DNA of 64,000 bases from Larimichthys crocea (lineage: Eukaryota > Chordata > Actinopteri > Sciaenidae): the NCBI RefSeq assembly GCF_000972845.2, contig NC_040013.1, positions 1,974,642-2,038,641 on the forward strand, given 5' to 3'. Under the pieces are notes generated by a model. The model saw only the letters and a list, made by a program, of their open reading frames with translations, was not told where the DNA came from and did not search any database. The translations under genes were made by a program, and so were the position numbers. This document shows positions 26,601 to 37,851 of this stretch, in pieces. Position 1 is the first letter of the stretch; each line of letters opens with the position of its first letter.

Positions 26601-29083
26601 AGAGTTCGTACGGAGCAGCTGAATGCACAGCAAATATACAGCTCAGCAGGATAAATAGATAAATCAGCTGACCTGAGACAGGCTTCAAACACGCCGTCTC
26701 TGTGTGACTGCAAACAAACCTGCAGATCACACCCAGGGACGCTGAAATCGTCACACAGCCCGAGAACATGAACAGAACATACTTCATAAACGTACAGGCC
26801 ATTCAAAAATAAACCCTTTGCCAAACTGTGACTTGAGGTTTACAGCTTTTGGAGGAAGGTAACAGTGACTTTGTCTAACCTGTACCTCTGGAGCCGACTC
26901 TCCTTTTGCTCAATGACGACTCACATTTGGGGCTGAATGAGAAACAACGAAAGGTTTGGCTGGCTGGTAGTACAACGTTGGCTACCTCCTCACAAACTGT
27001 ACGCCAAGAAATGGCTGGAATACTTTCAGGATGTGGTCGTGTTAGAGCTGTCTACAGCTCGGGGGAATAAAGCCAAAAGTTTGACACTGGACTCACGGAA
27101 GAGAGCCGCTTCGGCTATAACGGACCTGCTCAGCTGAGAATAAAGGCAAACAGTAGGAATGTAAGTTAGACCGAGAGGGGAGGGAGGGGTGTGTTAATAA
27201 TGTGAAATTATAATTTCAATAAAACAGTTGTTCACAAAAAAAAAAGAAATAAACCTTTTGGTATCTGAACTTTAACGCTGGCACACCAGAACAGCCGTTT
27301 CACACTGATTAAAGTGGAAACAGACAATTATTTCTAAGTGGTATGATTCTTTGTATTGTAGCTACAGAGACGGCATCGACCTTCGCTCTGTGAAAAAACG
27401 ATCAACACCACTTTGGAAATAAGAGAGAAGCATGTTCAGTGCAGCTCTGCTCATCATCTGCATTTAATCCACTCTACTGTACTGGTGAGTACATTGTCTG
27501 TGTACATGTACATGGGTGTGTCTAGGTCCTGTATATAGCAGTATGATAGATTGTCTGTTCATTTTGATTGATTTGATTGGCAAACTGTGACAGTCACAAG
27601 CTTGTTTCTCTGCCCTTTGAGCCACCACTGTCTAAATAACACAGCCTGAGTAACGTCTCTAAAGGTTAGAAGAAAACATCAGGAAGAAAAGTGTGCTTGT
27701 TTATTAATTTAGTCTACGATAAGTCTCATAAATGGAAGACAGGTTAGTAATCTGAGTACACATCAGACACCCGAGATCCAGAGAAGATTTATCGACCCAC
27801 CGACCTGTATTAATGCCGTCAGTGAGTATCCACGCCCCTGTGCTGAGGGCGGCCGTCATCAGCCCTTTGCTGAACGCCTGCTCGACTTTCGGGGGCAGGC
27901 TGAAGTTTTCTGAGCCTCCCTGGACGGTCAGTAGTAACTTGGGTCTCTCCATCTGCCACTCCCTCAGCATCAGCTGGAGCAGCGCCTCCGGCTTCGAGTC
28001 CACCGCCACACGGACATACTGGACGGGAAACACAAAGGGAACTGTTGGGGACTCTGTGTGTTTTCCTCTGGTACTGATACTATCTCACACGATAACAAAG
28101 CGAAGCTCGTTTATGCCAAAACGTCGGTTTGCTTATTGAGCAAACAAACAAACACATATCCTGTTGGACTCACTGACCTTGGCCCGGCAGACCCGTGTGG
28201 CAGTGTCCTCAAAGTCCACGATCCCGTAGGCATTTGTGGGACTGGCTTTGGTGTGAAGCTCGACGGACCAGTCCTCTTCTTCCAGGTCCTGTCCGGGTCC
28301 AGGATGAAGCGATACGGGGGGAGGGGACTCTTTCCAAGAGTGTTCCCCCATCAAGCGCCCACAGCAGCATCTAGCCAATGGAAAGATTATGTAAGGGAGG
28401 TTTGTTTGTCCACACAGAAACATTGTTCACTTGTCACTCGTCATGTTATTACTATAATAAAAAAGCAGGTATGATTTATGGATACCTGCCAGGTGGCTAC
28501 ACCCTTCCTCTTCGCCTCCCTCTGTCCTGTCTACTAACTTCCACATCATGTCTTTATTTGTTCAATACAAGATAACACAAACTAAAGCCTCCTTAAGCCA
28601 CTTTCCTAAAAAGATGATTTAAACTAGAGTGGAAAAACAAAGGGTGTAGGAAAAAATGACAGTAATAATAAGTGCTTCACTGGAATTGTGGGGGTGGAGT
28701 GTAAGAGGGGGGAAAGAAGACACAATAAAAAAATCATAATTATACCTGATTAAATTTTGGCACACTTGACACACTGGAGCACATCTGCAAGAAACAGGAA
28801 ATAACAAATTACAAAGAATCGGCATGATCTCTATTCCTGGAAGTGAGGGCTGCATGCCAAATAGTTTAGCTCTCAGAAAAATGTTCTTTCCATCCATCGG
28901 CTGCTGTTAATATTACACTCTGTAACCATGCCGTATTTCTTCTGAGAATCATAAAGTCTTGTACTTTACAGCCTTATCAACACCATCACACTCCTGTGTT
29001 TACCTGTGTAGGTCCCGAGAGGAAGGGATAAACTTCACACACTCTCTCTTGAGGAATGTTTCCTCAATCCAAGACTTCCGTGG
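15579..29083 (-). CDS. trpm6: TRPM6 channel-kinase (Mg2+/Ca2+ channel with alpha-kinase tail)
   Basis: A plasma-membrane cation channel for Mg2+ uptake in gut and kidney, fused to a cytosolic Ser/Thr alpha-kinase. I traced 39 exons with phase kept at every junction: 5580 nt, 1859 residues from [10 protein letters not shown] at 29083 to the TAG at 15579. Exon coordinates are given in the four block entries that follow. The order is the N-terminal homology region, six membrane helices with pore, TRP box, coiled coil, Ser-rich linker and kinase. The first exon carrying the ATG was not found; it should lie above 29083. TRPM7 is the close alternative. The position next to rorb, as in human, and motifs such as [14 protein letters not shown] favour TRPM6. 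The protein is somewhat shorter than human TRPM6 (2022 residues), mostly in the linker. All key kinase residues are present, so the gene looks functional. Confidence 0.93.
16413..16446. repeat. (AGAGTC)n hexanucleotide repeat in trpm6 intron
   Basis: About five units of AGAGTC between the two exons that encode the end of the kinase. Confidence 0.9.
17451..20108 (-). other. trpm6: trpm6 block 3: coiled coil and Ser/acidic linker (10 exons)
   Basis: Exons: 19976-20108, 18987-19386, 18496-18907, 18314-18408, 18123-18225, 17996-18042, 17841-17905, 17730-17755, 17600-17650 and 17451-17516. The coiled coil is [20 protein letters not shown] and what follows. Exon 18496-18907 has a run of eleven Glu. 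The five short exons at 17600-18225 show no family motif and are supported only by phase and splice sites. The exons at 17600 and 17451 restore the family match (YPHYS, then [18 protein letters not shown]). In mammals this linker is autophosphorylated and steers substrate choice; here it is short, about 370 residues from the end of the coil to the kinase. Confidence 0.72.
19555..19665. repeat. fish repeat tail in trpm6 intron
   Basis: GTATGAATGTATGTATGGAT followed by AGGCGCTTTATAAGTACAGT is the end of a well-known teleost repeat. Confidence 0.5.
20199..22909 (-). other. trpm6: trpm6 block 2: transmembrane channel and TRP box (7 exons)
   Basis: Exons: 22757-22909, 22513-22659, 21852-21980, 21519-21770, 21265-21436, 20480-20594 and 20199-20395. 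Hydrophobic segments include [61 protein letters not shown] and [20 protein letters not shown]. The pore loop holds [14 protein letters not shown], with the glutamates that set divalent selectivity in TRPM6/7, followed by a cysteine pair. The TRP region reads [20 protein letters not shown]. This block is the best-conserved part of the gene. Confidence 0.92.
20599..20637. repeat. (AC)n microsatellite beside trpm6 pore exon
   Basis: Nineteen AC units begin five bases from the exon that starts at 20594. On the transcribed strand this is a (GT)n tract just before the acceptor TTAACAG. Confidence 0.95.
25432..25459. repeat. (AAAG)n microsatellite in trpm6 intron
   Basis: Seven AAAG units. Confidence 0.95.
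26890..27140 (+). pseudogene. possible LINE-type remnant in trpm6 intron
   Basis: An open stretch reads [20 protein letters not shown] and [18 protein letters not shown]. It resembles the end of an L1-type ORF but I cannot place it firmly. An A-rich tail follows near 27235. Confidence 0.3.
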
Positions 29084-29244
29084 CTGGAATAAAAGAAGAG
29101 AAAATGTTCACTTACAGTAAAACAGATTCACGAGCAGGCTATGCATCATATGTTCTCAGCTGTCTCATCCTCAAGCATTACAAGAGACAGCAGTTCCTGA
29201 AAGAGATGGGATCAGTGACCTTCTCAGTGAAGCTCATTGCAGTG

Positions 29245-29280
<36 letters not shown>

Positions 29281-30716
29281 ATGCTGGACTGGAACAAACT
29301 GTAGGACCCGCCCTGCCGAAGAAACCGGAACTGCACTCTTAAAAAACACAGACGGGATGTGAGGTACACCACTCTTCTCTAAGTCCTCCTCCCCCTGATC
29401 TTGTGGAGCTTTGTTGGTAGGAAACATACACACATCCCCTTCCTGAGATTAGTACACATGGCTGGGAGCTGTGCTGTGCTCCACACTGTGTAAACAGCTG
29501 ATGGAGCTCACAGTGTTTCTACAATAAATCTATTTCTTCATAGACCTCACAAGGAATGGTATGATGCCACATTAATCAGCTCAATCACAAAACGATCAGC
29601 CGAGTATAACAGAGTAGCTCAAACACTTCAGTGCTGCAAAGTTTTTAGTCTTTTCAGCAAACATTTTGCAAAACGTATTTTAAAAAATTAAATACATTCC
29701 TGCACAAAACTGTACACAATCAGAAAAATGTTTGTTTTCACATACCAGGAATTTGTCTTGGTGTAATTGGTGCATAACAAACATTAAGTAAAAATATAAG
29801 ATAAAAAAATCTGTGTATTAATATAAATATAAAAGAGCTGAGCAGTTGTGCAGAAATATATAAAGTATTCAGCAGGGATTGTGCATATGCAGAATATTTA
29901 AAATGTGCAAGATATTAATCAAACTGAGGTAGACCAACATGATGATGAAATGAAGTTACAAGAAGTTTGAGGCGTCTCTGAAACGCTGAGGCTGATCATG
30001 CCGTGTGTTTGTATCAGTATTTATGTCGATTTTATTGCAACTTGCCGTGTATTTTTACAAGTTTGGGTCTCTGGGAGACACCAAACTTCTTTTTTTGGGG
30101 TCTTGAGGTGAAAAATTCCGGATGTCCTGATCTGGACTAGAGCTTTTCAGAGTTTCAGGGTCAACTCGGTGAATGGAAATGAAAACATATCACACAGAAG
30201 AGCCTAAATGAGTGTGATTTGAGGGGAAATTGACAGATTTTAACACTTTCCCAGAGCAATAAATAAGTCATGAAAGAGCTTTTTATGTATTTGTGTTGTG
30301 TACGTTGTGTCAAACAGCATTATTAGGCTATGTTGAGCATCTATTAGATCACATAATTTAACAAGACATCCAGGAATGAAGTCAAGTATAAGTGGGTGTG
30401 AGGGGAAAACAGTCAGACAGGATCAGGGATTGCAGAAACTCGTAGCAGGCGTGTCTGTACCTGCAGAATGTAACCGCTGTGAAACAATCAGGAAATAACT
30501 TTTTATTTCTCTGGTTAACCGTTTAATCAAAGCCGGTGCTCGCTCTCTGTTATTGTTACTCTATGTCTCTGGACACAAATCAAATTAAACTTCTTCGTGT
30601 CATTATTTTGCGGTGTACATTGCGAGTCGGACTCAGATTTAGAAGCTGGGTACATGGAATAAATAAAGTCAGAACACACACACACTGGTAGATTATCAGC
30701 GTTTAGTGTGTGCGGA
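29084..30716. other. gene-poor stretch, probable trpm6 intron 1
   Basis: AT-rich sequence with no exon I can recognise apart from the CAG run. The missing first trpm6 exon should lie here or above 31.4 kb. Confidence 0.4.
29248..29275. repeat. (CAG)9 trinucleotide repeat, non-coding
   Basis: Nine CAG units in the DNA upstream of the first recognised trpm6 exon, most likely in its first intron. A + strand ORF reads it as poly-Ala, but nothing else supports coding. Confidence 0.9.
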
Positions 30717-31332
30717 TCATGACGTGGAGTTTCCCAAAACTTTGATCTGGATCAACTTCTCTGCCGCGCGCTGTTTTTTTGCAGCGTTGCTGAAACGCAC
30801 CTGATCCTGTCTGAACCTCCGCTCAGACTTGGAAAATACCTGATAGACAAACATAACATCATTAAACTCAATTTCTACCACAGTTATTATTATTATGTCA
30901 TTGCCCCCATTAAATAAGAGTTGAATATTTAGAATAAAACAGACATTTCCCAAAGAAATACTGTGGTTTAAGTAGAAATAATTAACTAAACTTTTATAGT
31001 GCCAATAGGTTAAAGTTTAGTTACATATTTATCTAGGTTACATGTTTAAGTCAGCGAGCCTAACTTAGCTATTTGCTAACGACAGATCATAATTTAATAA
31101 GCGAGTTATCGTTGCATTAAAGATAATTGTACACACTCAGAAACAAGGTGGCCTCCTCAGCAGATACAAACATGAAGTATAAGTTTGAACAGAACTCACC
31201 ATGGCTGAAGACTGGAGCTCAAACATGTGAGTGTCACCTCGACATCTTCACTCCTCTGACAACACTGAGAGCTTTTATCAGCCGCAGGTCCAAAGGGCAC
31301 AGAGTGTTTCCAAGAGGCCTTGAGGAGTCCAT
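30717..31332 (-). CDS. candidate two-exon small gene, unknown product
   Basis: Exon 31252-31332 starts MDSSRPLGNTLCPLDL and ends in phase 0 at GGA|GTGAAG. Exon 30717-30839 follows the acceptor TCTATCAG and reads VFSKSERRFRQDQVRFSNAA, then a Lys/Arg-rich helix and NSTS before the stop. The joined product is 67 residues with a strongly basic C-terminal half. I recognise no family. The second exon has a good acceptor and a clean stop; the donor is weak and the start exon is the least certain part. It lies between trpm6 and c9orf40 on the same strand. It could instead be a chance ORF. Confidence 0.22.
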
Positions 31333-31386
31333 GACCTCCTCCTTCAAACACAGACCTCCTCCTTCAAACACAGACCTCCTCCTTCA
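31329..31386. repeat. short tandem repeat, about 19 bp x 3
   Basis: CCTCCTCCTTCAAACACAGA is repeated, with a partial third unit. Confidence 0.85.
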
Positions 31387-31417
31387 GTGAGTCAGGACTC
31401 ATATTTCAGGATTCCAG

Positions 31418-32455
31418 GACTTCAGACACATTCGAGACTGATACTTTGTACAATTCTTCTATACTTTTGTCACTTTAAGAGTAAAAAAGCTATCATGACT
31501 GCACCATCACTGCTACCACAGTACAAATACTTTAGTGCATTACCTGTACACACGGTCACTTACTTACTCTTTATCCTCAGTCTAGAGGAAGTGGCTGATA
31601 TCAAGAAATCCTACCAGTGGCTGGATAATGCAGGACTGACAGACAGCACAGAGGCACTAATCATGGCAGCACAAGAACAGGTCATAAGCACAAGAGCCAT
31701 AGAGGCCAGGATCTACCAGAGTAGATCAGACCCAAGATGCAGACTGTGCAAAGAAGCCCCTGAGACAGTCCAGCACATAGTAGCAGGGTGTAAGATGCTG
31801 GATCAGCGTACATGGAGAGGCAAAAGACAGGAACATCTGCAACCAGTATGGAATAGAAGTACCCAAATCCCGATGGGCCATACCACAGAAGGTGGCTGAG
31901 AACAACAGGGCCAAGGTTCTGTGGGACTTCAGCTTCCAGACTGACAAACAGGTCCTGGCTAACCAGCCGGACATAGTGGTGGTGGACAAAGAGCAGAAGA
32001 GGGTGGTGGTGATAGATGTGGTGATCCCAGCTGACGCCAACATCAGGAAGAAGGAACATGAGAAACTTGAGAAGTATCAAGGGTTGAAAGAGCAGCTGGA
32101 ACGGATGTGGAAGGTCAAGGGTTGCGTGCAAACACGTGCACACCTGCAGTACATGTATATTGAGGCATACACCTTAACTTCTTCAGCTCCTCTGCCGCCG
32201 TTTTTACAATGCTGGTTGTCCCTCACCTTCAGACGACCACTGAGGACAAGAAGTCCTCTTCTGAGTTCACCAGACATTTTATATTAGCACGTATAAAACT
32301 GAGTCCTCTTCCTCTGCAGTTCCTGGTATTGCACTAAAGTATTTGTACTGTGGTAGCAGTCATGATAGCTTTTTTGCTCTTAAAGTGACAAGTGTATAGA
32401 AGAATTGTACAAAGTATCGATTGTGTCTCGAAGTCCTGAAGTCTTAGTCCTACAG
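31418..32455. mobile_element. LINE fragment between long inverted repeats
   Basis: The arms at about 31418-31547 and 32326-32450 are reverse complements over about 125 bases (shared core TTTGTACAATTCTTCTATAC, then GCTATCATGACTGC). One arm has a 10-base insertion (ACCATCACTG). Between them lies a reverse-transcriptase-type LINE C-terminus. Confidence 0.75.
31560..32130 (+). pseudogene. non-LTR retrotransposon C-terminal fragment
   Basis: The + strand reads KSYQWLDNAGLTDSTEALIM and RCRLCKEAPETVQHIVAGC, then in another frame VLWDFSFQTDKQVLANQPDI and KKEHEKLEKYQGLKEQLERM. This is the zinc-knuckle and endonuclease-like tail of a LINE protein common in fish. A frame break near 31800-31890 and a missing front end show it is dead. 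Confidence 0.8.
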
Positions 32456-33166
32456 TGTAGTACACTAATACACACTTGCTGGCACATTTCATTGAACCGT
32501 TGACCCTCGGTATGGAGGGAAGAGAATAATTTTAAAGTAAACAGCAATAAAATGAGACATGTGCAGTGATTGGTAATGATTTGCATCAGTAACATGCAAT
32601 AAAAGTTAACACAGAACACACTGAAGCCTTTGATATGGTGTTTTTAAAAATGTATTTGTATTTCCCGTAACATCTACAACAACAGTTACACCAAACAACA
32701 CGCTCTGAACGACAGGGTTTATAATATGAACTGATATGAACTTTTCATACCTCATTTCTTTAACAACATTGTATAAACTGTAGAGAACACTAAGTAGGGG
32801 TTCTGCACAACACAAAAAATGTTGGACACCAGGTTGTTTGAAGCGACTATCTACAATTTGAGGATGGACGAACTCTTCGCAGCGGTTTACAAAGAGGTTT
32901 TGGTCCCCGCTGTAAGAACAGTTATTGCTGCCGCGCAGATCTCGCTGTTACTTCGCCCAATTCACCGAGATATTCCCCCCAGCATGAGGCTCACTTACTG
33001 CAGCCTACGTCAGTCTGATGGGGCTACCACGGCAGTCTGCAACATCAGGTTGTTACACCTCACCTGGATGCAATTTCAAGCAACCTTCGAATGTGTTTTT
33101 TGGACGTGTGTACCTGCTGGACAGCAACACATGTTTTCGTGCTGACGTCAGGACAGTAAAACACCT

Positions 33167-35504
33167 TCAGGTCTCCATGGCGTCAGAAGAAGAGCTGACT
33201 TTTGACTTGTCTTTTGTTTGGGAATGATCGTCGGCATCTTCTAGCAGTGACAGGTCGAGTTCAGGTAACGGGGTCCTCCAGTACTGGAAGGAGTTGTAAG
33301 TGCAGTCTTCAGTGTTGGCGTCTTCATCGGCCTGATGAGCGACGAGAACGTCAGGTTTATTTACAGAGCACAGACACAGGACAAGACAGACATTGGAGGA
33401 TATAAGTAAATAAATTAGAGCAGAGGATATCTTGATTAAATCCTTGAATCGATAATAAAAATATAAACCGGTAACGTCTCCATGAGAAGATAAAGAAAAG
33501 ACGCGTTTTAAAGCTATCAGTCAAGGAAGAGAGATTAATATTAACATCTTGCAGCGTCATAAAATGTAGTCCTACATCTCAACGCGGTCCATTACCGACT
33601 TGATGCTCTACTTCACACGGTCAAAAACTTGTAAGGATCCATAACTATATCAACAAAGCTTATCCACACTTACTTTCCTGTGTCCATGTGCACTCAAACT
33701 GTTGTAAAATGCAACAAACTGAACTGAACAGAACATCAGCAACCTCTATTCAACATATACACTGATTTTACACAAAAATAACCAAACCATTAACCAAATC
33801 AGGTAAGTTATGTGAGTCTTAAAGAGCTAATGTTAACATTTTAGACTAGTACACACCAACCAATAGATGCTTTAAAGTAATACTAGTATTAGAATTGTTC
33901 ATGCTGCCTTACTAGGACACAACAAACATATTGTTAATGGAGTAACAGCCGAGCTTTTCCTTCTATAAGTCAAAATATCTGCTGTGAAAAGGATCTATTG
34001 TTATATTTCTTAGAGTGCCTGCTTTACCTTTGTAATTATTAGACAGGGCCCAACATCAACATAGGGCGAACTGGCTTAAAGTGATCAAATACACACTGCA
34101 TATACTAAAAAATCTAAAAAATAATACTGGAATTAACCTAAAAAACAACTCAATAGTGAAACAAATAGCTAATCTGGATGAATTTTGAGATTATTGCCTC
34201 TGAATGTTGCACCAGAGATGATTTTTAAGAACCTTTAATGCAACACAACATGTTAGATCTCTAACAGGCTTGTGTGCCATCCTTTGTCTTCTGCTCGTAC
34301 CGTTAAACTAAACTTCTTTTCACTTTCAAGATATGGTTGGACGTGCACGAGCCGTGGTTAACGGCTGAGATTTTCCTTCTAGAAGTCAAAAAGGTCTGTT
34401 GTCATATCTACTACAGGTGCCTGCTTTGCCTTTGTCACTATTAGGTAAGTCACACACTCACAGGGAAGTCTGAAAACACAGTTAAACTTTGGGCAATCAG
34501 TTTATGGTGATGATGATGATGATGATTATCTGCAACTTTATGGGTTTACTAGCCAATCTTAAAGTCCTGTAATTAATCTGTAAGAGTTTGAACTGAAGAG
34601 CTGAATAGATGACCTCACAACACTGAACTTTTGCCTCTAATATTCATTCATTCAACACTCGATATTTTAGCATTAAGTTATTATTCATATATGTACTCAA
34701 CTTCTATCAAAAGACCTCAAAAGTGAGACTTTACAACACCTGCACCTGATCATGTTGTAGTCTCTTGTTCATGTCAACCATTGCTATTTTTTGTTCTTGT
34801 TTGTTTTTTGTTATTTTTGTTGTTGTTATTTTAAGTTTATGTTCTACCTTAGTACTTGTTTTGTAAATCTGCACATTCTTAAATCTGCACGTTCTACTTT
34901 AGTACTTTTTGTAAATATGTACAAGTGAATTTCCCCGTTGTGGGATAAATAAAGTATAAAAGTAAAAGTAAAGTAAAGTAAAGTAAAGTAAAAAAGGTGC
35001 TTAACAGGTGAGAGATGTTGTGACTTCAGGTGGAGCTCTATAGCAGGTGAGCGGTGACACCTAGTGGCCGTTTGCTGCCACTACACCATCTAAACTGCCT
35101 TTACGAAAGTGAAAGAGTGAAAACAGCACACCTGTGCTCTGTTCTCTGTAACTTACCTGATCATCTTCTTTAGCAGTGACAGTCTCTGAGACCGTGGAGT
35201 CCTCCCGAGGTCGTTTCTTGGAGCCTGGACGCTCCTGGAAACTTCCACAAGTCTGAACATTTGCTGCGTGTGTGGCCTTGAGATAAAGACCCGCTGCTGC
35301 TGCTTCTTCTCCGGGCTGCTCCTCAGAGTAGTGCGGCCTCTTTCTGGAGCGGCTGCCCAGCAGAGCCAGCAGGGACTCCGGGCTCACAGCTCCGGTCGGA
35401 ACCACGCTGCCCGGCTGCATGTGAACGCTGCAGCATCTTTTGGAGGGAGAGCCGTGCAGGAGGACGGAGGAGGAGCAGGAGTCCTCGGCTCGTCTCTTCG
35501 CCAT
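33167..35504 (-). CDS. c9orf40: C9orf40-family nuclear-type protein
   Basis: Two exons, 35157-35504 and 33167-33331, give 170 residues (human C9orf40 has 194). The start MAKRRAEDSC matches the family start MAKRRA. The C-terminal exon reads TYNSFQYWRTPLPELDL, matching the family signature YNTFQYWRNPLPPIDL. The middle is basic and Ser-rich, with possible nuclear-localisation stretches (KKRPRED). The function is unknown in all species. The splice site CAG|GTAAGT joins ATCAG|GCC in phase 0. Its place between trpm6 and carnmt1, all on one strand, equals the human order and supports the call. Confidence 0.85.
33943..34445. repeat. local diverged repeat pair in c9orf40 intron
   Basis: 33943-34050 and 34352-34445 share TTTTCCTTCTA(T/G)AAGTCAAAA and GTGCCTGCTTT(A/G)CCTTTGT. 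The stretch 34080-34200 reappears diverged at 36715-36840 (ACTGCATATACTAAAAAA, GGATGAATTTTGAG). Confidence 0.55.
34740..34995 (+). repeat. LINE-type 3' tail with (AAGTA)n end
   Basis: GAATTTCCCCGTTGTGGGAT followed by AAATAAAGTA and a run of AAGTA units is the typical 3' end of a fish LINE or LINE-driven SINE. A short stretch (AAATCTGCACATTCTT) is duplicated inside it. It sits in the c9orf40 intron. Confidence 0.6.
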
Positions 35505-35544
35505 GAGGGAGAGCGGAGTGTCGGCCAACACACACACAGGCTGC

Positions 35545-35602
35545 TGCAAGGACTGTGCAGGACTGTGCAAGACTCTGCAGGACTCTGCAGGACTCTGACT
35601 GC
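35545..35602. repeat. 10-11 bp tandem repeat in c9orf40 leader
   Basis: Units of the form GGACTCTGCA and GGACTGTGCA repeat about five times, 45-100 bases upstream of the c9orf40 start codon. Confidence 0.85.
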
Positions 35603-35686
35603 AGCTGCTGGTCAATGCTAACGTGTTGAGGAGGTGGATGCGTGCAGGTCCAGTCAGCAAAACATCCAGCACCGGTAGTAAAACTA

Positions 35687-35716
35687 TCGCGAGAAGGAGT
35701 CAATCATCGGACCAAT
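35687..35716 (-). promoter_or_regulatory. c9orf40: c9orf40 core promoter motifs
   Basis: On the - strand an ATTGG (inverted CCAAT, + strand 35712-35716) is followed by TCTCGCGA (35687-35694), about 180 bases before the start codon. Both motifs are typical of TATA-less housekeeping promoters. Binding is inferred. Confidence 0.4.
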
Positions 35717-35849
35717 CGGAGGAGGGCTCTGCTGTCTGTCCCCGCCCCCAGCCTGCAGCCTGCAGCCGGGTTCATTCATGATAATCTGTGCCTCCACCTT
35801 CCACACACACAGGTTATCATAACACAGGTCTGACAGCTGGTTTTAAATC

Positions 35850-36205
35850 ATCTCTGGGTGCAGAATCCAAAACTGATCTCAGTTTTTCTCTGTAACTTAA
35901 CAGACATGTGCTTGTTTCCACTAAAGTCACAGTCCAATGATCTTTTTGGGGACACCAAACTCAACTGTTCACGTGTTCCTTTGGTCCACATCTGTAAACT
36001 CTCCACACACTGCTTGCACACTTTGTGAGGGGCCCATGTCTTGTTGTCTTGATCACAGAGTTTTACTTTAAAATATGTAAAATATGCTTGTTTGACAGAT
36101 GCACTGATGTTTGCTTTCCTCTGACTTGGTGAAACTAGCACAAACACAGCAAAAGGAGTCAGGGTGGTTCAGGCGTTTACGACGAGAAGTATCAGGAGCA
36201 GACAT
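35850..36205 (-). pseudogene. frameshifted copy of a repetitive MSAP..RRKRLNHPDSFC ORF
   Basis: Starts MSAPDTSRRKRLNHPDSFCC, then after a frameshift near 36100 reads VKLCDQDNKTWAPHKVCKQC and VESLQMWTKGTREQLSLVSP. Proteins with this Cys-containing head occur in many copies in some fish and invertebrate genomes and behave like transposon-linked genes. This copy is broken and truncated. Confidence 0.55.
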
Positions 36206-36714
36206 GATCTGGAACAAAGTGAATATATACCTATGGAAATCAAACACTAGGATGGAAAAGTTACAAGCTTTGAAAACTACAAAAAGAGCATCAGACCAAA
36301 CAGAACTTACAGCGGTGTGTCCATGGTGACGAGGTGAAGAGGAAAGCACAGATCCTCTTCATTCTACTATGCCAGCTCTCTGTGTGCAGATGTTGATAGT
36401 ACTGACCTGTTGGGAGCTGCACACACCTCTCACTGTCTCAGTGTGACGGCACAAACAAGTTGTAGCTGCAGATGAGTCCAATCGAGATCAGCTGGCAAGT
36501 CTTACTACAGCTGATCAGGAACTTTGCTGATCTGGAGGGTAAAAACTTGAGGTGCTAGAAAAAAACAGACTGCAATTTTGAAATCAGCATAGAAATCTAA
36601 CTCAACAGAATTTTTTTTCAAACTGAGAGCCTCAGAAAATGAGAATTATATTTTTATATAACCTGTGCATCTATTTCTAACGTCTAAAAGTCCTTTATTA
36701 ATCACATTCTTGGC

Positions 36715-36840
36715 TGAAAGTAGTCAAATACATACTGTATATACTAAAAAAAAGTCTAAAAATACTGAATTACCTATGAAACACGTCAATAGCTGCACCA
36801 ACTTTGTGTGTGGATGAATTCTGAGCAGCATATTATCAGG
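36715..36840. repeat. third member of the local repeat family
   Basis: AGTCAAATACATACTGTATA, TACTAAAAAAAAGTC and GTGTGGATGAATTCTGAG match 34080-34200 with small indels. The family is not one I can name. Confidence 0.5.
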
Positions 36841-37851
36841 ACACAGATTCCCTTTGACTGTGTGACACTATTTGGATGACTTACCTTAAAAGATTAACAG
36901 GAAATGACAGATATCTTCTGAAAATAATGACTGTACCTGTAAAAATAGAAAATAAACATGTTTACAGCCTGGTACAAAAAACAGTTTTGGTCTCTGTAGC
37001 TAATTTCCCCGTTCATGACAACTGTACTGAGGGTGAATTTATATACAACTCACCTGTTCACATTATATTAAGGCTTAAAGTTATGTAGGATTAAGAGCGT
37101 GGACGCTTTGATTGACAGGTGGGTGTCCTTACAGGTGGCTTGTTTGAGCGCCTCGCCTCCACGTCTTTGCCAATTTTTGGATTAGCCAGGAGCTGGCGGA
37201 GGTAGGACAGGCATCATAGTGGAGCAGAGAGTTCTTCAGAAACCTGTGGGTGACGTCACGGAGACTACATCCTCTTCATCACACCTGTAACCCTGAACGA
37301 CACCTAGACTTGTCCTTGAGCTGTGGTGTTAAAACAATATTAAACTTCCAAATCCATGCATGAACATTTTTTTAAAATGTTTGGCTTTATTCCAAAGTGT
37401 GATTAGAAACAAAGAAAGGTGAAAGAAACTTATAAACAAATGATTCCTGTGAAGCTGAAACATGTTCTGATTACAGTCTGATAAATGCAAATAAGTAGAC
37501 AAAGTTATTGGCACCATATTTGAAAAAAATAAATAGATTTCAAAAGCAAATGTTCCCATCACGCTTACCTATCACACACTCACTCACACACACTCACACA
37601 CTCTCTCTCAGGCAGTTAAAGTCAGTGGAGATTATGATTAGTAAGACCGCTGCTAAAAGACGTAGAGCATTTCGATGTTTTTCAGGTGTTACTTCTACAA
37701 TCTGAGCCGGTGCAGCTGCAGGGTCGGACACGTTTCTCCATTAAAAAATATATGACGAAAAAGAAAATGCATGTCCACTGATTCGTTTCTCCTCTGTGTC
37801 CATTCTTTTTCGTTTTGTCGTCAGTCTTTTTTTGTCAGAGGGGTTCTCCTG

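Larger units (their letters stand above)
22987..29083 (-). other. trpm6: trpm6 block 1: N-terminal TRPM homology region (16 exons)
   Basis: Exons: 29004-29083, 28746-28784, 28178-28370, 27805-28018, 26472-26596, 26216-26387, 25966-26140, 25765-25888, 25611-25683, 25164-25264, 24696-24830, 24104-24157, 23878-24012, 23662-23787, 23294-23565 and 22987-23215. Recognisable motifs are [83 protein letters not shown] and [10 protein letters not shown]. This is the large cytosolic domain that assembles TRPM subunits. Two donors are weak (G|GTTATT at 24695 and G|GTTGGT at 23661) but are needed to keep the frame. Confidence 0.9.

Noticed and set aside
29056..29304. + strand ORF with poly-Ala from the CAG run
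   Set aside because: Antisense to a real trpm6 exon and driven by a trinucleotide repeat; no other evidence.
32819..33145. + strand ORF of 108 codons near the c9orf40 3' end
   Set aside because: No recognisable motif, low-complexity support only, and antisense to the probable c9orf40 3' UTR.
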